14,453 nt of DNA, taken from positions 1 to 14,453 of the forward strand of contig NZ_DYXC01000144.1 of assembly GCF_020742345.1 (NCBI RefSeq), read 5' to 3'. Of the stretch, positions 13,551 to 14,453 are shown piece by piece (position 1 is the first letter of the stretch; every line of letters begins with the position of its first letter). This DNA comes from Enteractinococcus helveticum (GTDB taxonomy: Bacteria > Actinomycetota > Actinomycetes > Actinomycetales > Micrococcaceae). The notes under the pieces are model-generated. The model did not search any database and had not been told where the DNA came from. It worked only from the letters and a program-made list of their open reading frames with translations. The translations under genes and the position numbers were made by a program.

Positions 13551-13588
13551 AAAACGCGCCTTAGAATCCATTTTCTAAGGCGCGTTTT
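13551..13588. terminator. Bidirectional rho-independent terminator
   Basis: Perfect 16-base arms, 13551-13566 and 13573-13588, flank a 6-nt loop. The core stem CGCGCCTTAGAA is bordered by A4 on the left and T4 on the right, so both strands end in a T-run. It lies between two convergent genes (stop at 13527 plus, stop at 13604 minus) and serves both. Confidence 0.92.
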
Positions 13589-13603
13589 GCTATGAAAACA
13601 TGT

Positions 13604-13918
13604 TTAGACGTCGTCCTCGGCGACTGGGCCGCCTTCTGCTTCCCAGCGATCAAGCTGACGAGTCTTTGCCGACGAGTGCTTCAGACGAACACCGTAACCG
13701 CCGGCTTCAGAATCGGGCAGGAATAGCGCCCCGTGTTCAATCAGCACATCCTTGATAGCCTGCTTACTATCATCGGGAAGGTTGATGATGCCGCGCTCAA
13801 ACTTGCGAATCTGGCTGCGTTCAATACCGGTCTCGTCTGCGATATACCAAGTCGAAATACCGACGAGTGCCCGACCAGCTCGCGCGAGGGCAGAATTGAA
13901 AACATCGTGCTGTGTCAT
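13604..13918 (-). CDS. Small Xre-type helix-turn-helix regulator
   Basis: A protein of 104 residues. ARAGRALVGISTWYIADETGIERSQIRKFERG is a lambda-repressor-like helix-turn-helix: the two helices fall at STWYIADETG and IERSQIRKFE. The following part, with DDSKQAIKDVLIEHGALFLPDSEAGGYGVRLK, closely matches a widespread family whose members end in GVxFIPxNGGGxGVRLR. The C-terminal tail is acidic. I prefer ATG 13918, which matches the family N-terminus and has GGGAACG upstream; ATG 13933 in frame would add five residues but lacks any ribosome binding site. The gene stands alone between terminators, downstream of a 400-bp region with two perfect dyads likely to include its operator. The target genes are unknown. 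Confidence 0.85.
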   Translation of the reverse strand: MTQHDVFNSALARAGRALVGISTWYIADETGIERSQIRKFERGIINLPDDSKQAIKDVLIEHGALFLPDSEAGGYGVRLKHSSAKTRQLDRWEAEGGPVAEDDV

Positions 13919-13949
13919 ATTTTTCGTTCCCATCTATCTACTGATCGAG

Positions 13950-13980
13950 GTCATTCAGCCGAGTGCAAGGGATGAATGAC
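13950..13980. repeat. Dyad GTCATTCA-N15-TGAATGAC in the xre leader
   Basis: Perfect 8-bp arms, 13950-13957 and 13973-13980, flank a 15-nt spacer, 16 bp upstream of the first possible xre start. It could be an operator or a leader hairpin that affects translation. Confidence 0.4.
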
Positions 13981-13996
13981 TTTGGTATCACCTTCC

Positions 13997-14002
13997 ATAG
14001 TA
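13997..14002 (-). promoter_or_regulatory. Candidate -10 box of the xre gene
   Basis: On the minus strand TACTAT (TAnnnT) is found about 64 bp before the upstream ATG. The -35 position at 17-18-bp spacing falls on the TGACA/TGTCA dyad at 14021-14035. Confidence 0.35.
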
Positions 14003-14012
14003 GTCCGAAGCC

Positions 14013-14035
14013 AAACTGACATGACAGTTTGTCAT
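14013..14035. promoter_or_regulatory. Operator-like overlapping dyads upstream of xre
   Basis: AAACTG-N6-CAGTTT (14013-14030) and ATGACA-GTT-TGTCAT (14021-14035) are both perfect and overlap. Together they give three copies of TGACA: two direct (14017-14021 and 14022-14026) and one inverted (14030-14034). The cluster covers the predicted -35 region of the xre promoter, which suits autorepression. Confidence 0.5.
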
Positions 14036-14287
14036 CTAGGGCCGCAGCTTTTGACCAAGCATTTGACGATTCCCCGGAGCAGCATTTTTAGTATCAACCA
14101 GGAAATGTATACAAAGTGAAAATAATGGCCTTTAAAAGAGTCCTAGCCGAAGGTCACGCTGCGCGGCTATGGCACTACCACTTAGGAACAGTCCAGTACG
14201 CCGCAGAACTTGGGGCACAGTTTGGATTGATACCACGCGTCGAGACCACTAGCTCGATTGGTCACATTTTTTGGAAGAATGGGGACA

Positions 14288-14317
14288 GCCCCGGAAACTT
14301 TGGCTTGTTTCCGGGGC
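14288..14317 (-). terminator. Hairpin downstream of tRNA-Ser(GCU)
   Basis: An 11-bp stem (14288-14298 with 14307-14317; GCCCCGGAAAC and its complement) has an 8-nt loop and lies 5 bp past the tRNA 3' end on the minus strand. The stretch after it (TGTCCCC) has no T-run, so it is either a weak terminator or a processing/stabilising structure. Confidence 0.6.
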
Positions 14318-14322
14318 AGAAC

Positions 14323-14413
14323 TGGCGGAGGCGGGGGGATTCGAACCCCCGGTCCGCGTTACACAGACCCTTCATTAGCAGTGAAGTCCAATCGGCCTCT
14401 CTGGCACGCCTCC
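14323..14413 (-). tRNA. tRNA-Ser(GCU)
   Basis: On the minus strand the acceptor arms are GGAGGCG and CGCCTCC. The anticodon stem CTTCA/TGAAG encloses CTGCTAA, giving anticodon GCT, which reads AGC and AGU. A long variable arm and a T arm with GGTTCGAAT are present. Discriminator G is followed by an encoded CCA at 14325-14323, unlike the other two tRNA genes of the window. Confidence 0.97.
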
Positions 14414-14453
14414 AGGTTATTGAACGGCAAAGTGCGCTCAAATAACCCTCTTA

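Larger units (their letters stand above)
13934..14322. other. Intergenic region between xre and tRNA-Ser, about 390 bp
   Basis: It holds the xre promoter, two dyads and, at its right end, a hairpin after tRNA-Ser(GCU). I see no credible gene between about 14040 and 14287: the only long reading frame there (14116 onward) runs antisense through the tRNA. Confidence 0.6.

Noticed and set aside
13604..14413. Possible integrated element beside tRNA-Ser, because an Xre regulator lies next to a tRNA
   Set aside because: No integrase, no repeated tRNA 3' end and no other foreign gene are visible in the window.
14116..14445. A plus-strand reading frame of 109 codons
   Set aside because: It starts at a GTG without ribosome binding site and runs antisense through tRNA-Ser(GCU). 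Its RRRGDSNPR segment is the well-known false translation of a tRNA-Ser complement.

Overview
The window looks like chromosomal DNA of an actinobacterium, most probably of the Micrococcaceae or a close relative. The pointers are a GTP-type PEP carboxykinase, a RecQ-type helicase with a C-terminal phosphoribosyltransferase-like domain, a receiver-less OmpR-type winged-helix protein, moderately high GC, and several genes without a Shine-Dalgarno sequence whose start codon sits 6-8 nt behind a TAnnnT box. The genus cannot be fixed from the sequence alone. No mobile element, CRISPR array or phage gene was seen.

Layout, left to right. A tRNA-Ser(CGA) lies downstream of tadA (minus strand), which shares a 35-bp divergent promoter region with upp (plus). 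A 230-bp control region rich in repeats leads to an orphan winged-helix regulator. Next is a tight five-gene plus-strand operon at 2382-5225: AhpD-like protein, pirin, two tandem GNAT-like proteins and a SixA-like histidine phosphatase. It converges, with overlapping stop codons, on a 53-residue membrane protein. tRNA-Arg(ACG) follows on the minus strand with its own terminator. A 385-bp dyad-rich region then precedes pckG. A strong hairpin separates pckG from the helicase-phosphoribosyltransferase fusion, which converges, again with overlapping stops, on a phosphomannomutase gene (manB). Divergent from manB is an MFS transporter, followed by a membrane-anchored protein of unknown function that carries two copies of a helical motif. 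A bidirectional terminator, a small Xre-type regulator (minus) with likely operator dyads, and a tRNA-Ser(GCU) close the window.

How the parts connect. TadA deaminates A34 of tRNA-Arg(ACG), and both are encoded here. Upp salvages uracil. PckG makes phosphoenolpyruvate for gluconeogenesis, and ManB feeds mannose- or glucose-phosphate into envelope polysaccharide. The five-gene operon is the most system-like part: a thiol peroxidase-type fold, a cupin, two acetyltransferase-like proteins and a phosphatase, coupled by overlapping starts and stops. Its joint role is not known to me. The window is mostly housekeeping. The clearest curiosities are that operon, the helicase fusion, the repeat-bearing membrane protein, the set of apparent leaderless genes, and the operator-like dyads near the two regulators and pckG.
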